This document shows positions 44,120 to 53,588 of a stretch of 64,000 bases of DNA, piece by piece. Numbering within the stretch: position 1 is the stretch's first letter; each line of letters opens with the position of its first letter. Under the pieces are notes generated by a model. The model saw only the letters and a program-made list of their open reading frames with translations. It did not search any database and was not told the DNA's origin. Made by a program: the position numbers and the translations under genes. Source of the DNA: a virus; IMG/VR virus record IMGVR_UViG_3300048672_001165, positions 1 to 64,000 of that record. One strand, 5' to 3'.

Positions 44120-47100
44120 ATGAAAGGTTACCGAGCACCTGGCGGCCAAGCCATCAATTTTGTTGATGGTTTACATGTCAAGTCTGTGGACATGCAAGGC
44201 GGCCAAGCGACGCAAGTCTTCAATGTCTCTATTGGTGGAGATGCCGTCAAGACACTCTACAATTGGATTGTCGACGCCAAAACCAAACTGGATAACATTG
44301 CAGACCCTTTGGTCTTTGCAACCAACCAATCAGCTGTAGCAGGTACAGCAACCAATGAAATCATCACACCCGCAGCCGCTAAAGCCGTGTTGGCCCAGTA
44401 CGTCGGTCAAGCCACTGCTCAGCTTGATACACTTAGAGAGTTTGCTCTAGCCATCGGAAACAATCCCAACTATGCAGCAGACCTCACGGCTCGTCTGAAC
44501 AACTATGCTTCTACCGTTGACGCCGCTTTTTCAGGGCCGCTTTTGGTACCCACTGCCGTCAATCTGAATCATCAAAAGCAGTTTGTGACGCTAGAACTCT
44601 TACAAGCGCTTTTGCAAACGACGGTGTTAGGTAATCAAGCTCCGCCGTCATCGCCTTCAATTGTCAACAGCAGCCCAGCTTATAGTGGCCTCAATCTGGC
44701 ATTGACGCTGTCGAGTGTGCCTAATGTTTCTGGTACATTGACCATTTCGTCTTTCAGTGTCCAAGTCGACGGCGGCGCAGCTCAAACTGTCATTGCCAAC
44801 AATAACACGGCTATCTTCAATGTGACGGTAGCTAAGCTGGCTGGTCAAACGTTGACTGTAGCCGTCACCGCTACAGACTCTGCAGGCAAGGTCTCTCAGG
44901 TCAGTACGCGCACCTTCACCGTCGAGTCGCTGACGGTCGTGCCGCCCGTTGTCATCTACCCATCGGTGGGGTTGAGCAACGTGACGCTGCAGCCCATGCT
45001 GCAAGTTCAAAATCACCCTCTGGCCAGTAACGGTGCAGACCTTCAAGTCAGTGGACAACACGCTTCTACCACGTGGGTCATTAAAGACGCCAGCAATGCC
45101 GTTGTTTGGTCAAAGGTGGGTACAAGCGGCACTCCTGATGAACGCTACAGTGTTCAAGCGCCTGCACTCCTACCTCAAACCCTTTATACACTGGATGTAT
45201 TCTTCACGGTGACAGGTATTGGGGTATCACCTACCAGCAGTGTGGTTTTTACCACGACGCTGCCTCAAACAGTGCCTGTGGTGACCAGCCCTGTCAACAT
45301 TGCATCAGGTACAGAGTTGGTGTTTTCAGTGACCTCTGACGCGCCATATCCTGACACCAGTGTTACCAGTTTCATGTACCGTATTGACAGTAACGGTGCA
45401 GGTGCCAATTGGCTGGAACAAACAACGTCAACGGGCAGCGCAGTCATCGCCATGCCGAGTTATTCGTTTTCATCTGCGCCCGGGGCAACGCTGACCATCA
45501 GCATCTACGCCAAAGGTAACAACGGTGCAGAATCGAATCATGTCACGTTTAATGTGGCGCAAGTGATTGAAAATCCATTGACCTGGGCGATCAATACCAC
45601 TGATCTGATTTTGTCTTTTGATCACCCCACCGTATCGGTCAATCCTTGGACAAACGTGGTGGACGGTAACCACATTCAAGGGTATGACTGGGTGGTCATT
45701 GACATGGCCAACAGTAACCAATTGGCTTTGCCTGGTAGTTTCATTCCAGACACCATTGGTAATGTTGGAAATGTGTTTACCATTCCAGCCATGCTCAAAA
45801 TCAACCATCAATATCAGATGTACACCAGAGCTATTGCGCCTAAGAAAATCATTGAGTCGCCCACCATCACGTTCACGACCAGTGACGCGGCTCAGATTGT
45901 AGAAACTCAAAACATCACGCAAGTGGCAGCCAGCACAACCATTGATTATGCTACCACCATCGATGTTGATCAGACTGGGACGTCGCTGCTTATTTCTTCA
46001 CCCAGCGATGTCAGTGGTGGACAAACCACGGGTAAGGTCTTTGCTATTGACGTGGCAACTGGATCTCCAGGTGCAACGGGTACAGGACCTTCAAGTCAAA
46101 GTGGTAACAATTTAAAGTTTGGCCAGCGTATTTCATACAGCGGTGATGCTCATACCTTTGCAGCGTGTTTTGATACGCTGCCTAACGTAGAAATCTACCG
46201 AGGTAGTATTCAATCAGGCTACAGCCTGTATGCCACCATTGCTATTCATGCAGACCGACTCTACCTCAATGAGGATGGCAACTATTTAGCTGTTCGACAA
46301 TTTGTAGATACTGAGTACAGCGTCGTGGTCTATAACCTCTCAGGTGTGACGCCTGTGGTGGAGTATACCGTGACAGCGGACATGATCCATTCGCCACCTG
46401 GTACGGTGTACAGCTCGGCAGGGGAATCTTGGCGAACAGGCAACGTCATTCGCTTGAGTGCGGATGGGAAATACTTGGTGATGGGTTGCTGTACAAACTA
46501 CACGTATGGTTCTGCCAATCGTGAGTTGTCAGCGTTTGTTTTCAAAAATACCAGTGTGGGTTGGGCCAAAGTAGGCGCTGTCTTTTCTGATGACAAAACC
46601 TCTTACGGCTCACTGGGTATGGACACCCAAGATAACTGGCTGGACATTGATGCTAACTGCTCTCGGATTGCCATTGGCATGCCTGAGCAACCTAGTCAAT
46701 GTGTAAAAATTTGGGACGTCAACGACTATACCACAGACACCCCTACTTTTTCTGCTCCCGTGGTGATCACGGATGCTTCAACTTTGGTGATGAGTCAAAG
46801 TCGGTTTGGTTTTTCTGTTTGTTTGTCGTCAGATGGACAGCGCTTGGCTGCTACCAGCTTGAACGCCGCCAGCGTCTACATCAACAGCACCATCACCAGT
46901 TATGTGATCGGTAAATTCTCTGTCTTTGATCTCAAGCCCGCGGGGTGGACACAACAGCCTTATAACTACATCCCTAGTTTGTTCTCTGCGCAAAACACCA
47001 GTCAAACCGCAGAGATGTCACTGGGGCTGGGTACGCGCATGCGTATGAGCGGCAACGGACTCTATGTCTTTTTGAGTAATCAAGGTACGGGGTATTTAAA

Positions 47101-47161
47101 TGGGTCTTACTCCACCCCTATCAACAACACCAACGTGTACCGATTCACAATCATGCCGTGA
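44120..47161 (+). CDS. Tail fibre with C-terminal propeller, paralog C (1013 aa)
   Basis: Third member of the family: N-terminal G-G-Q-A-I-N-F, T-L-Y-N-W-I, V-F-A-T and L-D-T-L-R-E-F-A-L-A-I-G-N-N-P-N. The beta middle is rich in Ser/Thr/Val. The propeller part from about 600 has D-Q-T-G-T-S-L-L-I, N-E-D-G-N-Y-L-A-V, S-A-D-G-K-Y-L-V-M, S-S-D-G-Q-R-L-A-A and S-G-N-G-L-Y-V-F repeats. CAAGGA precedes the ATG. Followed by the fibre-assembly gene. Confidence 0.8.
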   Translation: MKGYRAPGGQAINFVDGLHVKSVDMQGGQATQVFNVSIGGDAVKTLYNWIVDAKTKLDNIADPLVFATNQSAVAGTATNEIITPAAAKAVLAQYVGQATAQLDTLREFALAIGNNPNYAADLTARLNNYASTVDAAFSGPLLVPTAVNLNHQKQFVTLELLQALLQTTVLGNQAPPSSPSIVNSSPAYSGLNLALTLSSVPNVSGTLTISSFSVQVDGGAAQTVIANNNTAIFNVTVAKLAGQTLTVAVTATDSAGKVSQVSTRTFTVESLTVVPPVVIYPSVGLSNVTLQPMLQVQNHPLASNGADLQVSGQHASTTWVIKDASNAVVWSKVGTSGTPDERYSVQAPALLPQTLYTLDVFFTVTGIGVSPTSSVVFTTTLPQTVPVVTSPVNIASGTELVFSVTSDAPYPDTSVTSFMYRIDSNGAGANWLEQTTSTGSAVIAMPSYSFSSAPGATLTISIYAKGNNGAESNHVTFNVAQVIENPLTWAINTTDLILSFDHPTVSVNPWTNVVDGNHIQGYDWVVIDMANSNQLALPGSFIPDTIGNVGNVFTIPAMLKINHQYQMYTRAIAPKKIIESPTITFTTSDAAQIVETQNITQVAASTTIDYATTIDVDQTGTSLLISSPSDVSGGQTTGKVFAIDVATGSPGATGTGPSSQSGNNLKFGQRISYSGDAHTFAACFDTLPNVEIYRGSIQSGYSLYATIAIHADRLYLNEDGNYLAVRQFVDTEYSVVVYNLSGVTPVVEYTVTADMIHSPPGTVYSSAGESWRTGNVIRLSADGKYLVMGCCTNYTYGSANRELSAFVFKNTSVGWAKVGAVFSDDKTSYGSLGMDTQDNWLDIDANCSRIAIGMPEQPSQCVKIWDVNDYTTDTPTFSAPVVITDASTLVMSQSRFGFSVCLSSDGQRLAATSLNAASVYINSTITSYVIGKFSVFDLKPAGWTQQPYNYIPSLFSAQNTSQTAEMSLGLGTRMRMSGNGLYVFLSNQGTGYLNGSYSTPINNTNVYRFTIMP

Positions 47162-47217
47162 CATGACTCGTCAGTCACTTCTTTTGTTTTTTAGTCTTTA
47201 AAAGGAGAACCTTCAGC

Positions 47218-47763
47218 ATGGTTCAAACTGTTTACGCCAAAGTTGATGAACACGGCCGCATTGACCAAATCTACAATGAGAAGTTTCTCATTGCCAACTC
47301 CAAGCCTTTGTCTGACTACGTCAAAGGCTTTGCACAAGAAGCACCCCCAGTCACGCATGCTCAGTACCTGCAGCAGCAAGCGCTGATTGATACGCAAGGC
47401 GTGCTGCAAGTCTCCTGGGTCGTCAAGAACTATACACTGGACGAACTCATCAACCGCATGTCGTTTCCTTTCAATGCGCAAGACCTCACGCAAGCTATCG
47501 TAGACGCTTGTGAAGCGTTTGTTGATGAGCAGCTTGATCTCTTTGCTCAAAAGAAAGGCTACAAGAACATGGACCGTTTGGTCTCGTTTGTGACGTCGAC
47601 GGTCGCCAGTTATAGTTACGACGCCAGCTTTGCAACTCAGCTGCGTGACCAAGTCTGGATTGAGTTCTATAAACTCATGGATCAATTCAAAGCTCGTGAG
47701 CTGCAGCTGTCTAATTCAGCTCAACTTCTGCAGCGGCTACCCTCTTTGGTGTGGCCGGATTAA
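47218..47763 (+). CDS. Tail-fibre assembly-type protein, DUF4376-like (181 aa)
   Basis: The C-terminal two thirds show the DUF4376 pattern found next to or fused with tail-fibre assembly proteins: A-Q-K-K-G-Y-K-N-M-D (about 110-119), S-F-V-T-S-T-V-A-S-Y, then F-A-T-Q-L-R-D-Q-V-W-I-E-F-Y. The N-terminal region has the V-D-E-x-G-R-I start seen in such proteins. Its position right after three fibre genes supports a chaperone or fibre-attached role. AAAGGAG upstream; ends at a strong terminator. Confidence 0.65.
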   Translation: MVQTVYAKVDEHGRIDQIYNEKFLIANSKPLSDYVKGFAQEAPPVTHAQYLQQQALIDTQGVLQVSWVVKNYTLDELINRMSFPFNAQDLTQAIVDACEAFVDEQLDLFAQKKGYKNMDRLVSFVTSTVASYSYDASFATQLRDQVWIEFYKLMDQFKARELQLSNSAQLLQRLPSLVWPD

Positions 47764-47782
47764 CCGACGTAACCTGATGCCT

Positions 47783-47858
47783 TAGACACGGCATACTCGC
47801 CCCTGGCAGCTTTCCCTCTTTGAGTGGAGGGTGCTGCCAGGGGCTATATGCCGCTTTT
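47783..47858. terminator. Bidirectional terminator between convergent genes
   Basis: GGCATAC box, then GCCCCTGGCAGC (47799-47810) with GCTGCCAGGGGC (47833-47844); inside the loop a second stem CCCTC/GAGGG; then TATATGCCGCTTTT. The box pair flanks the stem. Confidence 0.85.
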
Positions 47859-48669
47859 AAGGATTATTTTGAATTAGAGCTAGCGCTCTACTCTCGTCAG
47901 TCGTTTGCGCCGTGTAGAGCCGATTAGCTAGCTCCGTGGCCCCTTGTAGTTCGAGCTGTAGCGCATTAACAATCGCCAGCTGCTCATCAGCCTTATTTTT
48001 AAGCCCTATCAAGGTCAAAGCGGCATTTTGAGCTGCTGTTAAAGCCAGCACGGCGCTGTCGTCTTGGTAAGACTGTACAGTTGTTTTCAAGATGGTGAGC
48101 TGTGCATCCAAGTAAGCATAGATGGCTTGATGGCCTACAGCATCCCCCATCAGGATGGCGGTCTTAACTTCGTTAATGGCTTCAACCAGATACTCTAACC
48201 CCACCAAGTTTTGAGCAGACGTCATGTGGGCGGTGGGCGTATAGTCCACAGGGCGGTTAAGCATGTTCTCCCAATGGGGAGGACGGTTATCCCTATTGAG
48301 ATTATCCAACAGAGCTTGAGCCGTATCGAAGTTTTTACTCCAACGACCACCCAGTTCTTGGTAATCAATAGCTACACTACTGACTTGGCTGTTGAGAATC
48401 AGAATCGTTCGAAAGACCAGTAACCCACCTGTCATGGCGCTGGCTAGACTGAGCAGGTCAACGCACTTGTAATCGGTGCCTGGATTCAAAACAGCGTTGG
48501 TATCTGTTCGTCGAACGACTAGGCTTTGTTCAAAGAAAGGCGAATGCTCTGGTACAACTGAACGTACCAGTTGAGAGCCCAATGTGTGGATCTCATTGAC
48601 ACGCTTGTTGGTGGGTGCAGTACCTGTGTAGTCTGCACTGCTGGCATTAGGGACAGGAGAAGTAGCCAC
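47857..48669 (-). CDS. Tail or virion protein with adaptor-type N-terminus (270 aa)
   Basis: GTG start (48669). The first ~150 residues (S-P-F-F-E-Q-S-L-V-V, G-T-D-Y-K-C-V-D-L-L-S-L, I-D-Y-Q-E-L-G-G) have the same pattern as the 48701 product (A-F-Y-S-N-S-L-I-V, G-V-D-Y-H-V-G-D-F-L-S-L, T-A-Q-Y-V-G-G), so they share a domain. The C-terminal half is helical. Likely a fibre or baseplate attachment protein; function not proven. Confidence 0.65.
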   Translation of the reverse strand: MATSPVPNASSADYTGTAPTNKRVNEIHTLGSQLVRSVVPEHSPFFEQSLVVRRTDTNAVLNPGTDYKCVDLLSLASAMTGGLLVFRTILILNSQVSSVAIDYQELGGRWSKNFDTAQALLDNLNRDNRPPHWENMLNRPVDYTPTAHMTSAQNLVGLEYLVEAINEVKTAILMGDAVGHQAIYAYLDAQLTILKTTVQSYQDDSAVLALTAAQNAALTLIGLKNKADEQLAIVNALQLELQGATELANRLYTAQTTDESRALALIQNNP

Positions 48670-48700
48670 GTGTGGATTCTTTCAAGATAAAGTTGAATTC

Positions 48701-50617
48701 TTAGGAAGCGTTTCGTTCAATGACAACAGACTCAAGTGCATACTTGACGTTGTTGACTGAACGTGTTTGAATCAGTTCAAACTGAACTTGATCAGTTTGA
48801 AACGTCATGTGAGTCGTCCAGACCCCTTTCGTGTCTGCAGGGTTATGTTGATAAGATCCAATCAAAACCCCATTTGCTCTCAAATCAAAGTTAAGTGTTT
48901 GACCCGGCTCTACGTGTAGAGTGATGGTGATTTGATGACTTGTTTTAGCAGCGCTGGTGACCGCTTGCGTCCAATCTACCAAAGAGGTATTAACGCTAGA
49001 GCGTCTGCTTAAGAAGGAGCGCCCTACGCCTACTTTAGACAGCACAAAAGCAAACGGGTGGCTCACATACACCATGTTAGGGATATGTTCTACTATCGCT
49101 CCTGTACCAGCCCCAAAGGCGGCGTCTTGGCGACCAAAAGAAAAGTCAAAGTCTTGCCAACCACCAGAGAAGTAAGCGTTGGAGTTGACAACACTAAAGC
49201 AGTTGTGATGACGTTTGAAATAGTCATCTAAAACATCGATTTCATACAGACTCAATAGTCGGTTATAGACCAAGAATTCGATCACTTGACCAGAGCTGTT
49301 AGGCAGAGCTTGCAAACCGACCAGTCCACCTGACTGGAGAGTCAGAGGCTTCTCTAGCCCAGACCACTTGCCGTACTGCCGAGCATTTTGACTACTCAAA
49401 AAGTAGCTTTGATTCACATCACCCGTGCATGCAAAGTAAAGCACAGTTGCATCTTGGGCATGTCCTTGATAACTCTTAGCGTAAACCATTCCGTTAATAC
49501 GGATACCCACATCTTGAGTCAAGTCGATCTCAATAGTTTCGTGAGCTAGCTTGACTTGTCCTTTGAAGTCATTACTCACCACCAAGCACAAAGTGACTTC
49601 AGCACCCGTACTCACTGCTAAACCGCTGATGTCACTCACCGCACTACTCAGCGACAGGCCAGGCCCTTGAACAGTAGCCCCATTGAGCATCAAAGACCGA
49701 GACTGCCCCGTATGGTCTCTCCAGTACGTGGTATTGTTATCAGCCACTCTAGAGAAATCAAACCAGCAGGTCAAGTCCTGTATATACTTAGGACTGTCAA
49801 AGTGCCTTTGAGTCAATGCCCACTTGGCAGCGATGTGTTTAAGGGCAAGCGCTTGCGTGATGTTTTGAAAGTATTTCTGTTGACGACTATTCATCCACTT
49901 TTGCCTGACAAGCCTGTCTTGCAGCATGATGGTGCGGTCGACTGAATCGTCAATCAACGCTTTTTGTTCTAGTGTTTCTTTACGAATATTAAAAACTTGT
50001 TGTTCAATAGCGTCTGTGATGGACTGCTGCCTTTGATCAACAAGTTGGATCAACTCAGCATTCGTCGCCGGCCAGGCCACTTGTAAGATGTGGTCATGGA
50101 TCGCCGTATCTTTGACATGCATGGCCGCTTCCAGTGCTTGTATAGGCACAGAGATCTGATCCATGTCGTAGTACGTGTAGAGTTGATGGATGTGAGGCGC
50201 AGGTGTAAACTGCTTGGGCTTTAAAATATCAGTGGTCCAATCAAACGTCTGATTTGGATCAAAGATAGCGTTGTACGCTGCAAAGAACGCCTGCCGGTTG
50301 GCGTACTCTGGACCACCCACATACTGCGCAGTGACGTTAACGCTGGTTGCAGTCACGCCAGCGGCCATCACAATGTTGCAGTGAATTGCCTTTTTGAGTT
50401 CACGACTACTCAGACTCAGGAAGTCCCCCACATGGTAGTCCACCCCCTTGGTGAGCGTGACCCCTTGATCGGTTATGACGATCAAAGAGTTGCTATAAAA
50501 AGCACCCCACTCTGGAAGAATGAGTTTGTAAACAGGTACAGGGTAGTTCTCTGTTTTCAAGTTGCTTGCCGCTTGTCCTGTTTGGTCAAACGGTAGTAAA
50601 AACACAGTGTCTGTCAT
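48701..50617 (-). CDS. Tail protein with lectin-like domain (638 aa)
   Basis: The N-terminal adaptor domain (F-D-Q-T-G-Q-A-A-S-N-L) is shared with the 36233 product. A helical segment follows, then from about 275 a concanavalin/LamG-like beta-sandwich region (C-W-F-D-F-S-R, then W-R-D-H-T-G-Q-S, G-L-V-G-L-Q-A, F-L-V-Y-N-R-L-L-S), typical of carbohydrate-binding modules; a final beta region. Probably a receptor-binding or accessory tail protein. Confidence 0.65.
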   Translation of the reverse strand: MTDTVFLLPFDQTGQAASNLKTENYPVPVYKLILPEWGAFYSNSLIVITDQGVTLTKGVDYHVGDFLSLSSRELKKAIHCNIVMAAGVTATSVNVTAQYVGGPEYANRQAFFAAYNAIFDPNQTFDWTTDILKPKQFTPAPHIHQLYTYYDMDQISVPIQALEAAMHVKDTAIHDHILQVAWPATNAELIQLVDQRQQSITDAIEQQVFNIRKETLEQKALIDDSVDRTIMLQDRLVRQKWMNSRQQKYFQNITQALALKHIAAKWALTQRHFDSPKYIQDLTCWFDFSRVADNNTTYWRDHTGQSRSLMLNGATVQGPGLSLSSAVSDISGLAVSTGAEVTLCLVVSNDFKGQVKLAHETIEIDLTQDVGIRINGMVYAKSYQGHAQDATVLYFACTGDVNQSYFLSSQNARQYGKWSGLEKPLTLQSGGLVGLQALPNSSGQVIEFLVYNRLLSLYEIDVLDDYFKRHHNCFSVVNSNAYFSGGWQDFDFSFGRQDAAFGAGTGAIVEHIPNMVYVSHPFAFVLSKVGVGRSFLSRRSSVNTSLVDWTQAVTSAAKTSHQITITLHVEPGQTLNFDLRANGVLIGSYQHNPADTKGVWTTHMTFQTDQVQFELIQTRSVNNVKYALESVVIERNAS

Positions 50618-50663
50618 AACGTCTTTTCAATTTAAAAGGGTTTAAAAGTCATAGCATTCTGCC

Positions 50664-50716
50664 GAGGACGGCATAAAACAACGTGCAGCACTTATAAGCA
50701 TGCTGCACGTTGTTTC
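50664..50716 (-). terminator. Terminator on the minus strand after the 50736 gene
   Basis: ACAACGTGCAGCA pairs with TGCTGCACGTTGT (about 50678-50715). On the plus strand GGCATAAAA (50670-50678) lies to its left, so on the minus strand the hairpin is followed by TTTTATGCCG. This is the standard module in reverse. Confidence 0.85.
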
Positions 50717-50735
50717 AATGTCAATGACAAGCCCG

Positions 50736-51356
50736 TTAAGCGGGCGGCAGGTGCTGAAGGATGTACTGCTCTAAAGAAGCATTCTTCAGCTGTAACGCAC
50801 TCAGCTGAGCCTGTAATGTTTCGATCTGTCTGAGGTAAGACGCTTGACTCATCATGTTGTTTTGACGAACCGTATTGAGTACCGCATGGTCTTCTGGGCT
50901 GATGAGCGTCTGAGGGCCGTAAGTCATCACCTCTACACGCGACTCCACACCAATTCGGCGCTTGACCAGTTCAGCCATGTCAGTGCAAAGAGGGCCCAAG
51001 TCTACCGTGTCCGGTAGCGCAGAGAGCGCAATGCCCAGCATGGTCAAACTGTAGACAATCCCAGAGGGGTCAGGAAGACCCAGCAAATAACGATTGGGGA
51101 TCTTTAGCAGCTCTCCGTCATAAGACTGAAAAGCAATGACCTTGACACCATCGTTGACGTCTTGATCAAAGTTAGTTTCTAGCAGGCCATTAGCCTGGTA
51201 GATATCAACCATTGGGTCTTGCTCAGACGCCACCATGCCTGAGATCGATTCAATCCCAATGCACTCATAGATAGCACCATCAACTACTTTGGTATCAAAA
51301 GGAGCGCTACATTTAATCGCTCCTCGCATGCCGACATTGGGGGTAATAAAACTCAT
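50736..51356 (-). CDS. Unknown tail-cluster protein with coiled coil (206 aa)
   Basis: A beta-rich first part (G-M-R-G-A-I-K-C-S-A-P-F near the start) and a C-terminal coiled coil of about 40 residues (L-R-Q-I-E-T-L-Q-A-Q-L-S-A-L-Q-L-K). It starts 14 bases after the 51371 gene stop, so the two are an operon. No family recognised; virion or baseplate protein by context. Confidence 0.65.
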   Translation of the reverse strand: MSFITPNVGMRGAIKCSAPFDTKVVDGAIYECIGIESISGMVASEQDPMVDIYQANGLLETNFDQDVNDGVKVIAFQSYDGELLKIPNRYLLGLPDPSGIVYSLTMLGIALSALPDTVDLGPLCTDMAELVKRRIGVESRVEVMTYGPQTLISPEDHAVLNTVRQNNMMSQASYLRQIETLQAQLSALQLKNASLEQYILQHLPPA

Positions 51357-51370
51357 CGTGTTTTACCTCT

Positions 51371-52678
51371 TTAAACCGGAGTAGACGCCTTAGAACTCAC
51401 CAGGAACGTCGCGCCGTTATAGTTGCAGCTGATATAGAGGATACCATTGCGAAGCACCTTACGGAAAGCCACAGGCACGTCCACCGCTTGAGTGAGTGTC
51501 TCAGCAATTGGCATCATGTCAGCTAGTCGACTCATGAACCCTTGCGTGTTCAGATTCATGCGGCCAAAGTCCGTACTGGTACTAGGCGCTGTGATCAGAT
51601 CAGGAAACACGTCCGTCAAGTAAAATTTACTGTCACGGTTGTCCGGGTTACCCACTACCCCGACAGCCAAGTACTTGTACGGGTGCACAATCGCATGTGC
51701 TGTATTTTGGATATGAGTTTGATTCAGGGTGGGAAGCACGGCCTTCAAGCGAGTAATCAGCGCACCGAGCTTGATCACGGGCGAGTTGACTCCTGCCGTA
51801 TTGGTCAAAGGGGCTACCGCATAATTAGCCCAGTCAGGAATGAGTAGAAACTCAAGACTTTTAAAGATGTCAGGCAGGTATTGCTGCCACTCCTGAACCG
51901 TATGCGTGCTGTGAGCTGCGATATAGTCCAGCACCGCTTGGCGGATCAAATCTTGATCATTGCCACGAGGACCGTAGATCAGGAAAGACCAATCCGTCGG
52001 TGTGGAAACACTTGGGTTAAGCGTATTGACCAGCGCATAAGTCTGAGATGCCAGCACCGTCTCAGGGTAGCTGCTGCGAGCACTCTGAACCGCGTTGATC
52101 TTGGTAATGAAATTAATAGCATTGACTGCTGTACTGACTGCCGTATAATCACCAAAGAGGTTATCCACAGGCATGGGCGGCACCACGACGATCTCATAGT
52201 CGTCATACTGCACGCGAAACACTGCGTCACTGAACCACAACCTGCACGTCGTGGGCTCGGTAGCATAACTGGAGTCACTCCACGACACATCACTTGGCCA
52301 GAGCTTGCCAGCAGGCCCCACCACCATTTGGCTGACTGCCACGTTAGTGCACGTCGTGCCAAAGTTGGCTGTAAAGTCACTGAGGAAAGCCGTCTTGGTG
52401 TCGGCACCTACCACCGCTTGCTGGCGAGTCTTCACCCAAGCAGCAATAGCGCTCAGTTGAGTGATCATGACGGTGGGTACGGCCATCTTACCAGAGGTGT
52501 CTGAGTTGCTGGTAAACACAAGTACTACAGAAGCACCAGTTTGAGCGTCGCTGTAGCTTTTGATGTCCCTGGCAAACGTCCAAGCGTAGCTGCTGAGTTC
52601 ACCCACAGGTGCTGTTACATCTGCAGCATTATCCGCAAAACCCGGATAGGCCACAAATCCTTTGATTTTGTACGTCAT
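51371..52678 (-). CDS. Unknown tail-cluster protein (435 aa)
   Basis: First gene of the minus-strand tail operon. Alpha/beta protein, Thr/Val/Ser-rich, no signal or membrane segment. Contains W-S-F-L-I-Y-G-P-R-G-N-D-Q-D and K-Y-L-A-V-G-V-V-G-N-P-D-N-R. No family recognised. Context suggests a baseplate or tail structural role. Confidence 0.65.
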   Translation of the reverse strand: MTYKIKGFVAYPGFADNAADVTAPVGELSSYAWTFARDIKSYSDAQTGASVVLVFTSNSDTSGKMAVPTVMITQLSAIAAWVKTRQQAVVGADTKTAFLSDFTANFGTTCTNVAVSQMVVGPAGKLWPSDVSWSDSSYATEPTTCRLWFSDAVFRVQYDDYEIVVVPPMPVDNLFGDYTAVSTAVNAINFITKINAVQSARSSYPETVLASQTYALVNTLNPSVSTPTDWSFLIYGPRGNDQDLIRQAVLDYIAAHSTHTVQEWQQYLPDIFKSLEFLLIPDWANYAVAPLTNTAGVNSPVIKLGALITRLKAVLPTLNQTHIQNTAHAIVHPYKYLAVGVVGNPDNRDSKFYLTDVFPDLITAPSTSTDFGRMNLNTQGFMSRLADMMPIAETLTQAVDVPVAFRKVLRNGILYISCNYNGATFLVSSKASTPV

Positions 52679-52712
52679 GGTGTCTAACCTTTGCTCTATG
52701 TTGAAACAAAAT

Positions 52713-52742
52713 CTACAGCACTGGTGTTCAAAAGTGCTGTAG
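52713..52742. terminator. Hairpin in the divergent region upstream of the spanin-like pair
   Basis: CTACAGCACT (52713-52722), loop GGTGTTCAAA, AGTGCTGTAG (52733-52742). No T tail on either side, so it may be a leader or regulatory structure rather than a terminator. Confidence 0.4.
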
Positions 52743-52801
52743 GCTATACCATTCTTTTAGGCGATCAAATCTTTATACTCATTTAAAAAGGGATCTTAGC
52801 T

Positions 52802-53266
52802 ATGGCTTTTCCATTTGTCAAGCTGGTGATGGTGCTGGTGAAATATGGCCAAGAGTTATTCCTTGGCCAGCCGCCCGCTCATCAGCGCCGTCGTAAAACG
52901 GATGTACCGTTTAGTCGTTTAGAGTCACTCAAGAAAATATTCATTTGGGCCGGTTCTATCTCAATCATCGGTTGCGTCTATCTAGTCATGCAGCTCTACC
53001 ATGTTTCCAGCAAATACAATAAACTCGTCAACGAGAAAAAAGAAGCAGCAGTTTGTCCTGCATCCGATGATCCAGTTGTCAAAGAAACCCCATCTGTCCC
53101 ACCTGAAACCCCTAGCGCTCCTTTAGAGCCGCCTCAGCGAAAACAAATCCCTGCACTCATCCTACCGCCTACCAGACAAATCCCTAAACCTCAAGAGACA
53201 ACAGATGACGACAACGAACGCCATCAACGACTGCTCAAGCGTTTGCATGAAATTGACAGCCATTAA
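52802..53266 (+). CDS. Inner-membrane protein, possible i-spanin (154 aa)
   Basis: Basic N-terminal segment, one membrane helix (about 46-66: I-F-I-W-A-G-S-I-S-I-I-G-C-V-Y-L-V-M), then a Pro-rich, charged periplasmic tail. The last 20 bases overlap the start of a lipoprotein gene in another frame, an arrangement typical of Rz/Rz1 spanin pairs, which join inner and outer membranes to complete lysis. Against this, the tail is Pro-rich and short on coiled coil. No endolysin is in the window. Confidence 0.5.
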   Translation: MAFPFVKLVMVLVKYGQELFLGQPPAHQRRRKTDVPFSRLESLKKIFIWAGSISIIGCVYLVMQLYHVSSKYNKLVNEKKEAAVCPASDDPVVKETPSVPPETPSAPLEPPQRKQIPALILPPTRQIPKPQETTDDDNERHQRLLKRLHEIDSH

Positions 53267-53588
53267 ACTCTCTGTTGCTGCAGTGCTGCTGTGCTTAGGC
53301 TCGTGTAGTTTCACGACCCACATCACCATGCCTGCTCCTGTTATCCAAGAGATCACTCAAGCAGCTAAAAGTAGCACGTGCCCTGTTTACGTGCTACCTC
53401 CTGCAACTGATTTACCACCTGTACCCATTGCACGCATGCAAGGTACTGCCCCTGCAGATATAGATGCCAAGATCAACATTTTGCTTGACGCTTTAAAAGA
53501 AGCTCGCAAAGTGCATCAAGAAAGAGAAGCTACGCTTAAAAGTAGCTACCAGCAGTACTTGGCCATCTGCTCAGCTGCAGCGCAGTAA
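53247..53588 (+). CDS. Lipoprotein, possible o-spanin (113 aa)
   Basis: ATG at 53247 is chosen over 53205 because it gives a clean lipoprotein signal: M-K-L-T-A-I-K-L-S-V-A-A-V-L-L-C then lipobox L-G-S-C (Cys 20). The mature part has a Pro-rich segment (C-P-V-Y-V-L-P-P-A-T-D-L-P-P-V-P) and a helical C-terminal half. Overlaps the preceding gene out of frame. Outer-membrane lipoprotein is well supported; spanin function is inferred from arrangement. Confidence 0.6.
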   Translation: MKLTAIKLSVAAVLLCLGSCSFTTHITMPAPVIQEITQAAKSSTCPVYVLPPATDLPPVPIARMQGTAPADIDAKINILLDALKEARKVHQEREATLKSSYQQYLAICSAAAQ

